Shown here: one piece after another, positions 35,403 to 48,265 of the stretch
Numbering within the stretch: position 1 is the first letter of the stretch
Layout of the letters: each line of letters begins with the position of its first letter
Source of the DNA: Echria macrotheca
Lineage: Eukaryota; Ascomycota; Sordariomycetes; Sordariales; Schizotheciaceae
NCBI GenBank assembly: GCA_030411725.1
Contig: MU839851.1
Coordinates: 62,001 to 126,000 of the forward strand
Length of the DNA stretch: 64,000 nucleotides
Direction of reading: 5' to 3'
Position numbers and translations under genes: made by a program
Notes under the pieces: generated by a model
The model's database searches: none
Seen by the model: only the letters and a program-made list of their open reading frames with translations
Told to the model about the DNA's origin: nothing

Positions 35403-36069
35403 ATGCGTTGGATTATTAGGACAACAAATGAGAGATTTTTGGACCAACACACAGAGCGTACGGAGGGTTTCGGCGGGTGACCAGACCTCATTGAACTGAC
35501 GAGATTGGTTTGGTAGAGCATTTTGTCAAATGGGAGCATACCACACAGTCTTGCCTGGCGTGGTCTGGCATCGGGTGTTATTGTCGGAACCGACTGCGCA
35601 CCTGTAGACTGGGGACCAATGTTGCTATGTTCTGGAAGAAAATTTGCATGGAGCGCATCAGAAAAAGATGGATGGGCTTTTGCCAACATGACGAATACTA
35701 GGTAGGTAAACTTCAGGAGGCGAGAGTTGCAAGGTATCTTGCCAGTCGGATATTGAAGCTCTAACATGGAAGCATCATGGGGCTCGCCGCAACTGGGAGC
35801 AGATGAGGACATTATTGTTATTTGAGGAAGTACTGGTCATGGTTGATGTCAACCTACCAATTGAGATTGAGAGCCACTTCGGCTTCAAACCTCCGATGAG
35901 TCACCGGCCATGCTGATTCGTCTGAGTCTCTCTGCCGCACAACCCCTCACCCTCCATTCTCGGCCAAAATAGCTCCAATGCATCACATCTTGAACCTTGA
36001 ATCCAGCATAGCGATCATTCCATCGAGATATCCAAAACAAAGTTCTCACTCCTCGATTTCACCATTACA
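35403..36069. other. Intergenic spacer, 0.67 kb
   Basis: No gene recognised. Contains a CTAGGTAGGT motif near 35699-35708 and the promoter side of the PARG-like gene. Confidence 0.5.
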
Positions 36070-37539
36070 ATGCCGCAGTCAACCTACCTCTGCCCGTCCT
36101 CGCCCTCCTACACCTGCCTCGACCGCTTCTCACTCCATCCCGACCCCAACATATGCGAAGATGAAAACGGCCATGTACCCTTCTGGCCCATCCTCGAATC
36201 ACTCCTCAATGAAAGAATCACCTCCGCAGCCGCCCTAATCGACACCCTCGAAACCATCTCCGCCACCCTGACCGGCTCGACCGCTCCGGCAACAGACCAC
36301 CACCTCCTGCGCGAAGCCATCTCCGAGTATTCCGACTTCTTCCCCAGAATCTGGCCAAAGCTGGCTGCAACAGCTCTCGCAATGCCCTCTCTCTTCCCCA
36401 ATCACTGCCTCCCCATTCTCGGTCGCGACAGCAACAAAGAACTCATACTCTCGCGCCAACAAGCTGCTTGCCTCGTGGTGCACCAATTTCTTCGCACCCT
36501 CAAAGCTCCCGGCTGGAGAACCGATGGCACGCATGACTTTGGAATCTGGTACTCCCGCTCCGGGCAACGACAAGAAAGCGCCGCCAAAGCATATCTCAAA
36601 GCATTGATGGTGTTTTTCGACGAAGTCGTTTCCCGGCTGGGTTCCCCGGACCTGAAGACGTGGGATATTGTCTACACCTTACATCAGCTTGATGGACTAC
36701 CCCCCACAGATGACAACAGCACTCCCCTAGCAGAGGTGCAGGTCGTGACGGTCGATGAGTACAATACGGACACCAGGAGTTTAGAAGTCGACGCGGACGT
36801 GGAATACTCGCGGACAACGCCTGGTTCGGGGTTTCTGAAGGGGGCGGTAGTGATCTCAGCAAATCGGTATGTTGGGTTTGGCCAGTCGGCCACGCAGGAG
36901 GAGATTCATGTGGGAGTTTCGCCCGAGGCATGCCCGGCTGTGTTGGTGACGCCGCCATTGGAGGATACGCAGGTGTTGGTGGTAAAGGGCGTGCAGGCAA
37001 TGGTGAATATCGTGGGGCAGCGAAGGGAGATCATGGTTGAGAAGATGGGGGTTCCATTGGGTGGGATGGAGAGCTGGAAGGAGAGGACGATGTTGTTCAT
37101 GGATGCGTTGGAGCTTGATTTGGTTGATGACAGTGGGCAGGAGGGTGGGAGGACCTTGCCGGATCTTCGTGCGGAGAATATTCAGCGGGAATTGGTAAAG
37201 GCGTACACGGCATTCTCATCGGGGGGATTCAACGTTGTCCGGACAGGGCTGTGGGGTTGTGGAGCGTTTAATGGTGATCCTGTGGTGAAGTTCTTGATTC
37301 TGTGGCTCGCTGCCTCAATGGCTGGGGTGAAGCTGGTCGTGGTATGCGAAAAGGAACGCAAGGCGGTTTCTAACGAGATGCTGGATTTGAGTTTGAGGAT
37401 CAAGGGCCTGGAAGGGGCTGGCTTCCGTGTGGATGCAAGGGTCATTGATACTTTGCTCCGAGCTGCGCCGGCTACCCTTGTTCGCAACGAAACGGCGTCT
37501 TGGTTTAGGGATAAGGTAGGTAAAAAGGTCCGGGAATGA
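36070..37539 (+). CDS. Poly(ADP-ribose) glycohydrolase-like protein
   Basis: Single exon, 489 aa. The C-terminal two thirds match the PARG catalytic domain. RQQAACLVVHQFL corresponds to the helix that begins the catalytic region, and NRYVGFGQSATQEEIHVGVSPE to the PARG signature. LWGCGAFNGDPVVKFLILWLAASMAG corresponds to the conserved Gly-rich C-terminal segment. The catalytic acidic pair is present as Glu277-Glu278. PARG removes poly(ADP-ribose) from proteins by hydrolysing ribose-ribose bonds, in nucleus and cytosol. The usual GGG of the signature reads GFG here, and the stretch before QEE is about three residues short, so substrate range or efficiency may differ. Length is ordinary for a fungal PARG. 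No signal peptide is seen. Confidence 0.82.
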   Translation: MPQSTYLCPSSPSYTCLDRFSLHPDPNICEDENGHVPFWPILESLLNERITSAAALIDTLETISATLTGSTAPATDHHLLREAISEYSDFFPRIWPKLAATALAMPSLFPNHCLPILGRDSNKELILSRQQAACLVVHQFLRTLKAPGWRTDGTHDFGIWYSRSGQRQESAAKAYLKALMVFFDEVVSRLGSPDLKTWDIVYTLHQLDGLPPTDDNSTPLAEVQVVTVDEYNTDTRSLEVDADVEYSRTTPGSGFLKGAVVISANRYVGFGQSATQEEIHVGVSPEACPAVLVTPPLEDTQVLVVKGVQAMVNIVGQRREIMVEKMGVPLGGMESWKERTMLFMDALELDLVDDSGQEGGRTLPDLRAENIQRELVKAYTAFSSGGFNVVRTGLWGCGAFNGDPVVKFLILWLAASMAGVKLVVVCEKERKAVSNEMLDLSLRIKGLEGAGFRVDARVIDTLLRAAPATLVRNETASWFRDKVGKKVRE

Positions 37540-38151
37540 ATATTGCCTAGGTTTGGGTATTGAGGTAGCATGAATAATTTCCATCTAATGACGATTAGTG
37601 TTTAGAATATTTGATTTAAATACAGGCCACGTGGTTAAGGAGGCGTCGAGCAGAGCAATGGGCACAGGGAAGTAGTGCACTGTGTCTGGAGAGATGGTTT
37701 GCCTGGTAATCGGAGGGCAAACAGAAGGAATTGAAGTTTGAGGAGGCAAAGAATGGAATCTGGAAGACAAGCTGCCAAGTCAGTGCCAAGAAGGTTGCGG
37801 GCGGACGTGAGCATCATGACGGGCAAATACCCATCCTGAGGCTGGAAAGCCGAAGACTGGAGACAAATTTCTATCTATAGCTAATACAAAATGGGCGTAA
37901 ATACAAAAGGGCAATAACAAGGGTGTAAAATGAGTATTCCTGTATCAACAGTAGCGTAGACGAGTTAACATTACAGATCAAGGTACCTATGCATATATCT
38001 CATCCCCCCTGCGAGCCACCGCTTTCTAGCTGTATATAATCAGCCCCAATACGCCTGCTATGCCTCCGGTCTCCAATTAAGTGTTTCACTGAGAACCCCT
38101 CGCGCTCCCGAGAAAAAAACGAAGATTTAGAAAACTAGCCGATGTCTATTT
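37540..38151. other. Convergent spacer, 0.6 kb
   Basis: Between the PARG-like and GT2 stop codons. No gene recognised. Confidence 0.55.
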
Positions 38152-41100
38152 CTAATAGTTGAAGATCATGAGTGACGGATTGAGAACAAGGGGCGTGAGC
38201 GCATGGCAGGCGACGTTCACAGCCAGCGGGACAATGGCGGTAAAGTCGTCGATGATCCAGCCTCGCGGAGCAAAGCAAGCCAGATAGACCATCATGGCGG
38301 ACAGGAGGATGATGACGATGTACATGTACTTGAAGTTGTTAACAATGCGCGGCACCTCTTCGAAAAAGTTGGAATCGGTCTTTTCCTTGCTGGTGGCTCC
38401 CCATTGCATGTCGATGTGGAGGAGATGACAAAGTAGCGCTGCGCTGACGTGAAAGGAGAGGCCGCTGAAAAAGATAGCCATCATGGGCGTCCACTTGAAG
38501 TTCTCCCAAAGTGAGCTGAGAAGTGATTTCTCACAGGTGCGATAACGGAGGACGGCCAGGGCGATGTTGCCGAGGATGTTGAAGACGAAGATGAGGGACA
38601 CAAAGACTTTCCATGACGGCAAGTAGAAGTGGTCGATGTAGTCAGGGAACCACCCGACCAAGATGTAATTCAAGAGGCTGAGGGGAAGGCCGGAACCGAT
38701 GGCAAAGTAAGACCAAATGTAGGCGGTGATGCAAACCTTGGACGAAAATTGAATATCCGAGAACAGAAACTGGCGAATCAGCGGGGCAAAGGGGCCTTTG
38801 TAGGGCCACTGGTAGAGAGGGTGGAAGATCATCTCGCTGCACCCGTAGGCGTATCTCCAAGAGCGTTAATGCCTGTCATGGAGGAAGACGTTGTTGGACG
38901 AACACTCACTTTTTCCAGCGGGTAATTTCGTCGTAGATTGTGAGAGAGACGCCCTCCTGAAAGCCGTCGCCATGATAGCTGGCAACTCGTACGATACTGC
39001 CGGCAATCTGCACGCGAAGTGCAATGTCAAAGTCTTCAGAAACGTGGCTCTCGGACCAGTAGGCCACGTAGTCATCGTCTTGTTTGCGCCCGACAGCTTG
39101 AATTGCTGGTGAAACAAATTAGACCGAGTCCAGTCACAAAGAAAGACATATGTGTATGTGTAATTGAAGGTATCTTACCAGCCCATCGAAGGAAGGCATT
39201 GTGACCGACAAAGGGTGCAATTTCTCCCGACCCGATGGCGAATCGGATGGCCGTGTAGACCATGTTGGTGAAGAATGTGATACCATTCTCAAAGTAGTCC
39301 CGTGTCACCTGCATAACACCAGTGCTGTGTTGGACAATGGCCACCTCGGGGGACAGGAACATCTCGGCGGCGCCATATAACAGGCAGTCAGGAGGCTATG
39401 AGAAAGTTAGTAGGACTAATTTCCATGAGAAAAGAGAGGGTTAGGGCGCACCACGCGTGTGTCCGAGTCCACGATGAGGATGAATTCACCAATCCGAATG
39501 TTTCCATGGGCCTGGGCGAGAGGATTTTCCTTGAGCACCTGTTGCAGTGCTTGTTGATAAAGTTCCTCTTCCTCTTCTTCGTCGATCATATCGTGCCCCT
39601 GATACTTCTCCTCCACCAGGCGCTGGAGCAGGGCCTCGACCTTCTGCGAGATGTTGAGGCAAAAGTTCATGTTGGATGCCTTCTTGAACTTGCCCTTGCG
39701 GAGAAAGCCGTCGTCGCCGTGCTTTGGACGCGCGACCCAGCCGATGTTGTTGTTGGTGTAAAAGTCTCGACGGGCTTGGGCGTCTTCTTCGGAAAGGAGT
39801 CGGAGACCGTCGTCGTTGATGAATATGGACGCGGTGCCGCCGTGGGACTCGTAGTGCCCTATGCAGGCCTGCAAGCTGCGCACCGTCGGTTTGATGACAG
39901 TTTCCAAGCCCTCCTTGTAGACGGGCATCTGGATGGTGATGTGCGGCGGTGTGAAGCCGTTCTGGTAGGCTCTCCGCAGGCTCGGCCTCAGCGGGGAGTA
40001 GAAGCGGGAGTTGGTCATGTATGTGCCAATCGGCCCAATGAGCTGGAAAATGTTGGTGAAGACGATCAGGAAGAAGAATAGGCCGACCATGAGCAAGAAG
40101 GGCGCGCAGACCAGAAGGGCCATCCGTTTCCAAGAGCCGTCCATCATGCAGTCGGTGACAATTTGGGCGAGGGAGAGGCCGAAGAAGAGAAACAGTCCCG
40201 TGGCCAGGCCAGCACCGATAAACACGGCACTCTTCAGCATGACGGGCCGGTCGAGCGACTCCGGGCTCTCAGTGGATTCATCCTCATCGAGCCGATCCTG
40301 GCTGTCGTTGTGCGCTAGGGGAGGCTGTTTCTCGCCAGGCACGGGGCGGGGGCTGCTGCGCTGAACCGAGGTGGCATCAGAGAAGACCGAAGCTGGCCTG
40401 GACGGATCCAACGACAGCAGGCTGAACGGCAGAGCACCAGTGCCCCAAACCAGTGATAATAATCTTTCTTCGAGATAGCTCGCATGCGGCAGGATCTGAT
40501 CAAGGTCGTCGTGCCACACCAAAATGGTTCTCTCTTTCCGCAGGAGGCAGTGGTACTGGAACTTCTTGACGGTGGCGGGCGATAAAGACGACAGCGACGG
40601 CAGAATCTGCATCTGCGATCCATCGCTGAGTTTCAAGTCGGTCTGGTCGCGTGTCAGGGTGTCGAGGATGCCGCTCAGCACCTGGGGCCGCATGGTGAAG
40701 GCGATTCCGACATTGATGCGCTGGACGGCGGCAAGAAGCACCGGGTTTATGTTGACCGGAACGCAGGCATAGTGGTTTCTTGATTGGCGGAGCAGAACGC
40801 CAAACCACGGGTCACTGCTGCTGTCGGGTGCCCAGCCGTTGACTCGGATCCGGGATTCCAGATACGTTGCCATCGTCCGGTAGCGGAAGTCGTCGGTGGG
40901 TGTCGAGTATGTCGACACATTCGACCGGGGCCGTGACGATTGCGGATGCGTGGAGTCGTCCACGTTGGACTCGAGGTCCTCAGCCGTGACCGATACCGCT
41001 GTCGACGAGCCATTACGACGACATAGATCGCTGTCTGTGAGACTTCGCAGCGAGATCGCCGGTGTCGACGCTGCTGCTGCTGTTGTTGTTGTCATCTCTG

Positions 41101-41188
41101 CTGTGCGTGTGGGATGGGACGCCAAAGTGGGGAGCATGGAGGACGACGAAAACCAGCCCTCAATGGTGCTCGGCAACAACACCCACAC
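38152..41188 (-). CDS. Membrane family 2 glycosyltransferase (hyphal-growth GT2 type)
   Basis: Four exons, 41188-39452, 39395-39179, 39105-38910 and 38854-38152, sum to 2853 nt, 950 aa. A long N-terminal cytosolic part with Ser/Pro-rich stretches precedes two TM segments (about 325-390). The GT2 domain follows: ITIQMPVYKEG, FINDDG, the metal-binding VDSDTRV, the acceptor-side SEDFD, and DEITRWKK at the position of the Q/RxxRW motif of processive transferases. Four to five further TM segments close the protein. It resembles the conserved fungal GT2 described as needed for hyphal growth on solid surfaces in Zymoseptoria and Fusarium (a type-2 glycosyltransferase distinct from chitin synthases). 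The product polysaccharide is not known. Alternative in-frame starts exist near 41137 and 41095. Length agrees with that family. Confidence 0.85.
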
Positions 41189-43019
41189 CGTCTGAACGGG
41201 AAAACTCGGTCAGGTTGGAATCAAGGCTGGGAAGAGTGCGGCGAGAGGAAGGGAAAAATGACTGCAGTAAGGTCAACAGTTCACCGCAATCGATGAGAGC
41301 TCCGGCAGGGAAAGAAAAACCTGGAATCCGATGGATCCCACTCGCAGTATCAGCCCGTCATCCAAAAGGACGATACATGGGCCATGATCTTTTCAGCTCT
41401 AGCCATGTTAAAGATAGGTACCAAGATAGGTTTATCTCTGTCCGATACAAGCCAACATTGACGCCACACATGGGAATATTTTGGTGACATTCCAGTTCAA
41501 GAAACATGCTCGTTCCCGCCAGCACGACGCAGGGGGCATTCGACAAGCGGCTGCAGTTCAGGGCGGCTTGAGGGCGGCCAGCAAATGAAGAAATTGCCTC
41601 CTCTGTGGGCGGAGATCGAGCCCGGCGAGGCTGTCCTGTCGAAAAGGGGAATGTTTAGGCCTCCTCAGGGGCGGGAGCACAGGGGCTCGCAAGGCTGTGT
41701 TGTCAGTTCAGTGGTCTTGAAGCATGTGCTGAGGTAGCCGCCGCCGGAATACATATTGCTTGGACGCCACATCCAGGACACAATCGGGCATGGCTGCCAG
41801 GACGTCCCGCGATATAATCTTTGGGCTCTGAATGTTGACCGTGCATGACGCTCAAGTTGCCCACGCCCCTGGCCAGAAAGACCAGGCCACGTGCCTTGAC
41901 GTGGACTGTACGGGGCACTGTGCGGTGTGGTTGCACACAATGAAACTCAGGCTCGGTTTAGTCTTGGCAGCGCTCCTCCAGAGCATGATCTGACAGTCTC
42001 TCGTCGAGGGGCGCTGTCGATGGATGAGAATCCTCAACTCTAAACCCAACGTTTGATCCAATTCGTTAGCTGCAACGAGGTAGCCATCAGAGGCAATACT
42101 TCGTAACTTTCTAGGCTGGAAAAGAGTGAGACTTGGCTTGTGCAACGGTAGTGCATCGCCGAACAGATGCTCGATGTTCTGAACGTTGGGGGTACCAGAC
42201 CGTTGTCCACTAACGTTAAGCTCTGTGCTCTGGGCGCACGTTCAAGAAGTCTTGGCGGCGCTGCTTCCGGAAGAAGTGTTCCGCTGTGCCGAAAAGCTGC
42301 AAGGCTGTCATTCGTCGAAGGATATCAGATCATGATCAGATGGTGCAGGTGGCGTTCTGGTGTTGGTGGGTGTTGGTGGGTGGGGGTGAGATATGTGCAG
42401 GAACAGAGGAACTTGTCGTCGAGATAAGCCTCTTTTAGCGCCTACAATCTAAGTCTTCCCCTGACGCCGTGGTCCAAGGAGCCTGGGCCATCACCCCTGT
42501 CAGGTACCTGGATGCGACATCAAAGCAATGACAAAACCTGGGCATGGGCGAGGCTGATGCAACCACCACCTGCTTCTCTGGCATTCGCATCCTCCCCAAA
42601 CGCGGGCTGCATATGCAAACCCGCGGATATTGACAGGTGCCAGCCCAGGCTGCTTCAATGTATGTGAGAGGGCTTCCATCATGCAGTTTGAGTGGTTCAA
42701 GATCGAAGGCACGATCGCCAATGATACCAAGTAATGTTGCCTCAAGTAGCAGATACTTCCAGGTTCCAGGTTCCAGGTTGTTTTGGCGGCACCCCGTCTG
42801 TGTTCCATTCCGCGGTTGCTGCTCCCGCGTGAGTCCAAATCTTGGTCCGGTATCGTGGGGGCCGGGCGTGTGACTCGAGGCTCGAACCCGGAGAGTGCAT
42901 GTTAATGTCTGGTCTGCAGGTAGGTAGCTGAGTTTCTTTCGGCACGGTCGAACGACCCAAAACCTTTGACATTCTCGAGCCTCGACGGATTCTAAGCTCG
43001 TTGCATCTCGCCTGCAAAT
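41189..43019. other. Divergent intergenic region, 1.8 kb
   Basis: Contains the promoters of the GT2 gene (minus) and the second GH16 gene (plus). ORFs here, including a 233-codon minus-strand ORF overlapping the GH16 start, lack domain signals. A G/T-rich stretch of GGTGTTGGTGGG type occurs near 42357-42390. Confidence 0.5.
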
Positions 43020-44534
43020 ATGGACACAGCGACTTCGCCAAGCCTGGTGTCGGGCTTCAGTCAAGACATACCGCGCGATCCAGAGACGACATCCATGTCT
43101 CGTCCAAAGCGACGGTTCAAGAGCTATCGCCTTCAAGGCGATTACGAGAAGCCCTGGCTGTCGGACCCGAAACTGAAAAGGACGAGACGGAACACCTGGG
43201 TCATGATCGGCTTCACCGTCCTCGGCTTGGCTGCCGCCGCTGTCTACTGCGTTTTTGAGGTCCGCAGCAAGTTGGACATGCCTCTCTGCCTCATCCTCGA
43301 CGACGATTTCAGGACGCTCAACACCGACGTCTGGTCACACGAAGTCCAGCTGGACGGCTTCGGAACAGGTTCTTTCGACTGGACCACGACCGACCCCAGA
43401 AACGTTTACGTGGACGAGTCCGGGCTTCACATCGTGCCGACCTTGACCAACGAGACAACCGACATCACCAACGACATGATATACAATGGCTACACGCTGA
43501 ACCTCACAAAGGCCGGGGGCGACGGATCCTGCACGGGCACCAAGGCTACGTCTTGTGCGATCCGCTCCAACTCAACGACAGGAAGCATGATACCACCAGT
43601 TCGATCGGCTAGGCTGTCAACCAAGGGCAAGAAGGCCATCCGCTACGGTCGTGTTGAGGTCGTGGCCAAGCTTCCGAAAGGAGACTGGCTGTGGCCGGCC
43701 ATATGTGAGTGAAACCCATCGCCCCCTTTTTTCTCTCCTGATCCTGACCCTGAGTTCTAGGGATGATGCCGGAGAAGTCCGTCTATGGCGAATGGCCGCG
43801 CAGTGGAGAGATTGACATCATGGAGAGCAGAGGGAACGATTTCACATACCCGCAGGGAGGCAGAGATGTCTATTCTGGGGCTCTGCATTGGGGTAAGATA
43901 ATAACATGAAATTGGGCGACTCCGTGACCGCACTGACAGAACACACCATAGGGCCATCCCCCAAGAGTGACTCGTACTGGCGGACCACAGGAGTGGCGTC
44001 ATTCAAGAGAAAAGACTTCAGCCAGGATTTCCACGTCTTCGGTCTCGAATGGAGCGAGAAGTACCTGTATTTCTACGTCGACACGCGCCTCACGCAGGTG
44101 CTTTACGTTAGTTTCTCAGCGGACGACGTCTTTTGGAACCGCGGCAAGTTTGAGGGCAAAAGCGACAACCTGACGCTGTACGATAACCCCTGGAAGACGA
44201 GCAACTCAACGACGGGGAGCGCACCGTTTGACCAGGAATTCTTCTTGATTCTCAACGTGGCTGTAGGCAGCCGTAATGGTTGGTTCTTGTAGGTCCAAAC
44301 GCTGGTCTCGACGGCATCACCACCTGGGTAAACTGTGACTAACTTCAGATTTCCTGCAGAGACGATGTCGGCGGCAAGCCGTGGCTCGACAGTGCGACAA
44401 ACGCGCCGTGGACCTTTTATTCCAACGCGGACAAGTGGCTTCCCACCTGGGGGGCTGGCGATGAAAGAGGCATGACGGTGAAGTCGGTAAGAATGTGGCA
44501 GCAGGGCGCCTGTGGGAGCGGGAGCGATCTGTAG
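43020..44534 (+). CDS. Membrane-anchored GH16 beta-1,3-glucanase (second copy)
   Basis: Four exons, 43020-43704, 43761-43892, 43952-44288 and 44360-44534, sum to 1329 nt, 442 aa. A basic cytosolic N-terminus precedes a TM helix (NTWVMIGFTVLGLAAAAVYC, about 59-78). The GH16 domain follows with WLWPAIWMMPEKSVYG and the catalytic signature GEIDIMES. The C-terminal NGWFLDDVGGKPW matches the laminarinase/beta-glucan-recognition-protein branch of GH16, different from the first GH16 gene at 31904. The active-site glutamates are retained, so it should be an enzyme and not only a binder. A role in remodelling wall beta-1,3-glucan is plausible given the GT2 gene next to it in divergent orientation. Confidence 0.87.
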
Positions 44535-45506
44535 GATAGGAGGTAGATAGTTAATTACAGTGCTGTGCCAAGACGGCCCAGGACAACAGGTGCCAAAAAA
44601 CTCACGAGAACACATGTTGCATGTAACACAGTGCATTCTCACGCTCCTATACTGGCCGTGAAACTTGAAACCAGCCAGTGCACGGCTTCACACAAACGAG
44701 GAAAAACGTTCGCGGTGGCGCCAACGGCCCCTGGGTGTCAGCCAGCCACAGTTCGGGTAGGGTACGGTACCTCGGTACTGACTCCGGTACCTGCCCCCTT
44801 CTAGGTGCGCCACATCATGCCACTCCATTCATAACCAAGGAGGTTGTGATATCAAGTCTACTCATTTACCACTTTTCGAGGATTCCAAGCCACGACATCC
44901 TTCAAAAATAGCCGACCAGTCAGGATATCGCGCTTTGGAAGCCCGTGGCCGCCGCCGATTGCGTCGATGTCGCGACCGCAATCTCATGATGTTGACAGCG
45001 CGTGGTCGCCGTGGGGGGCTACCCACAGGAAGAGTGAATCCCACTGCCCTGGTCTCCTGAGGTGTCAAGGGGGGATGGTAGGAATGACAGCCGCAGCCTT
45101 CGCCGCTGTCGGCCAGGTCAAAACATACCTCCCTAATAATGTTCTCATGAACGCCTTCATCCCTCATCCGCACCTTCGCACACAAATACGAGAGCAATAG
45201 ATACCAACCCTAATACCAAGAGCAATATATTGATCGATTGGGGCAATGGCTTGACGCCCCCTCTCAACCCAATGAAGATGAGGTCAGAGATGAGACTGAG
45301 AGATAAGTCGAGCGTGGGCTCTGCGCGGCCAAGCAACCGGGTCTCGTAGTTTACCTACCTAATGTCAGTGTGAGCCTTGGGATCTGGCTTTCTCCTGCAC
45401 CCATCTCTTTCTCTTCCGTTCTGTCTGCTTTTTTGTCGCTCATTCAGCCGCGGGACTCAGCTCCTTGAGATCCTGTCCGTTCGTTACCTCGAGTCGATCG
45501 CCCAAC
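44535..45506. other. Intergenic region, 1 kb
   Basis: No gene recognised. The right half should hold the promoter of the WSC-glyoxal oxidase gene. Confidence 0.55.
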
Positions 45507-48233
45507 ATGGCGTCCTGGCTCCATCGGCTTGCTTTCCTCTCATCTTTATCATCGGCGTTCATCATTCCAGGTGCCCTTCCAGGGGCTTGGGAATATCAAG
45601 GATGCTACAGCGATAACACAGGCTCCCGCACTCTGGGCGGCGGAGGCTACGTTGACACGGTAAACATGACGGCCGAGTCCTGCATCGACTACTGTAGCAC
45701 CCGAGGTCTCCCCTACGCCGGCACCGAGTGGTATCATGAATGCTTCTGTGGCAGCTCACTGGCTCCAGGAGGCGTCTTGGCATCCAACCAAGATGATTGC
45801 AACACCGCCTGCACCGGAGACTCATCTCAGGCCTGTGGTGGACCGAACAGGCTGAGCATGTTTTACAGCTCGCAGCCCGTCGGCCCGCAGCCGAATGCCG
45901 GACTTGCCGACTGGAGCTACCTTGGCTGCTATGCGTAAGATACCCGATATCCCAATCATCTCACCCCTTGGTATATACCAATGTTACGTACATTTCTAAC
46001 GAAAAGCAGTGAAGGGACCACTGGGAGAGCTCTGACGCTTACCGTGACGACCGTACCGGCTGGTCAGATGAATGCGGCGCTATGCACGGCGGCTTGTCAA
46101 GGTCAGGGTTTCATTCTAGCCGGCACAGAGTACTCTGGCGAGTGCTACTGCGGCAACACGTTCGCGAACGGAGCCGTAGCCACTCCTGTTGGAGCAGACG
46201 AGTGCAGCATGATCTGCAATGGCAACAGCGGCGAGACATGTGGCGGCCCCAACAGACTGAATGTGTACGGCTACAAGACGATAACCACGACTTCCTCTAC
46301 CACATCCACCACACCACCGACATCGACACCAACGACAACGACACCTACATCCCCGACATCGACACCCGCGGCGACACCCACGGTTGTTGCGTGCCCCGAA
46401 TCCAATGGAACGACCTATACATCCGTCAACGGGAAGACCTTTCTCCTGGAGTGCTACGTCGATCATCTCATGGGAGACATGGCCATGCAATATACGAACA
46501 GCTACGCTTTGTGCATCGAGGCATGCTCCCTCACGGCAGGGTGCATCTCGTTTGCTTGGGTCCCGGGTGCTCCAGGACCGTGCTACATGAAGTCGTCTAC
46601 CGGGGCGCCAAACACCAATGCCGGAGTATGGGGAGCTAAGATTGTCGACTTCGGCTCCAGCTCCAGCTCTATCCCCACAACCACCCCGACCACGTCGCCC
46701 AGTAGCAGCAACGACGCGTTGTCGTCCTCAATCAGCCCCAGCATCACTTCGTCATCGACATCGTCGTCCGCAGCATCATCGCCAACAGGAATGCCCCCCG
46801 GGTGGACCTACCAAGGTTGTTGGGTCGACAACTTGAATGGACGCATCCTGCCTGTCCGACTAGCCGACAGCCCTCAACAAACTCAGCAACTCTGCGCACA
46901 AGCATGCTACACCGCGGGATACAACATCTCGGCCACAGAATACTCTCGGGAGTGCTATTGCGGCGACTTTATAGTCAATGGAGGCAAGACCACTGACGAT
47001 GCGGACTGCAATATGGCATGCTCGGGAGACAGCACCCAGATGTGCGGCGCCGGCAATCGCCTGACACTCTTTGCCAATGGCGTGCCTCAAGCCTATCGTG
47101 CCCCGGAGGTGCAGACCAGCGGCCTCAATGGCTCGTGGACGTACCAGGGGTGCCTAGAGTAAGTAATCCCCTTGATCCCTTTGCAAGCTTCGGGCTAATC
47201 CGTCCTGTCCTCCTCAGGGACAACTTTATCACCACCGGAAAACGTGTCTTCCCCTGGCAGATTACCCTTAGCACCTTGACTACGAACGAGTGCATCACTC
47301 GATGTGCCGAGTTTGGTTACATGGCGGCCGGGACGGAGTATCATGACGAGTGCTGTGAGAAACCCCCTCTTCTTTCTTCCTCTCCCCGTAATATCTTTAT
47401 ATAATACCGATGTATACCTATGTGTGTATTTTCTGATGCATTTGCAGACTGCGGTGACCCGAGCGACATCATAGCGGCGGGTACGACTTACACCACAGAA
47501 CAATACTGCGACACGCCTTGTGCCGGAAACATCACCGGCATCTGCGGTGGCCAAAACCGCCTCTCAACGTACTTCTGGACCGGCGATCCCCTGTACACCT
47601 GGCACTACCCCATAGGCCCGGACGCCGGCGAATACCGATTCCTCATTGGCGGCGTATGCATTCCGCTGATTACCCATGAGACCATCAACGGCAAGGTTGT
47701 CTTTCTCGAGAAATGGGGCACTGGCCCCCCGAATTCCACCGGCACGTACGAGCTCGACGTGACCCTGGTCGACAACTTCACGGCGGCCTGGCGGCCCCTC
47801 CACCTCAAAACCGATGTGTTTTGCTCTGCCGGTGTAACCCTCCCGGACAAGGCGGGACGCATGCTCAACGTTGGGGGGTGGTCCAACCCCAGCACATATG
47901 GCCTGCGGTTGTTTACCCCCGACGGCGAGCTGGGCCAATGGGGCGTCAACGACTGGGAAGAAAACGCCGACGAGTTTAGGCTTCAGGATGGGCGCTGGTA
48001 CCCATCGGCCATGCTCATGGCGAACGGGTCCGTACTCGTCATCGGTGGCGAAGATGGGGCCAACGCAAAGGCGGTGCCTACTATAGAGATCCTTCCCTCT
48101 ACCGGGACCAAGCCACTTTACATGGACTGGCTAGCGAGGACGGATCCGAACAACTTGTACCCTTTCACGGCGGTGCTGCCCCAGGGAGGCATTTTTGTCG
48201 CGTACTGGAACGAAGTAAGCTTTTCTTTTTTTT

Positions 48234-48265
<32 letters not shown>

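Noticed and set aside
42435..43136. 233-codon minus-strand ORF
   Set aside because: Overlaps the start of the GH16 gene antisense and has no domain features; shadow ORF.
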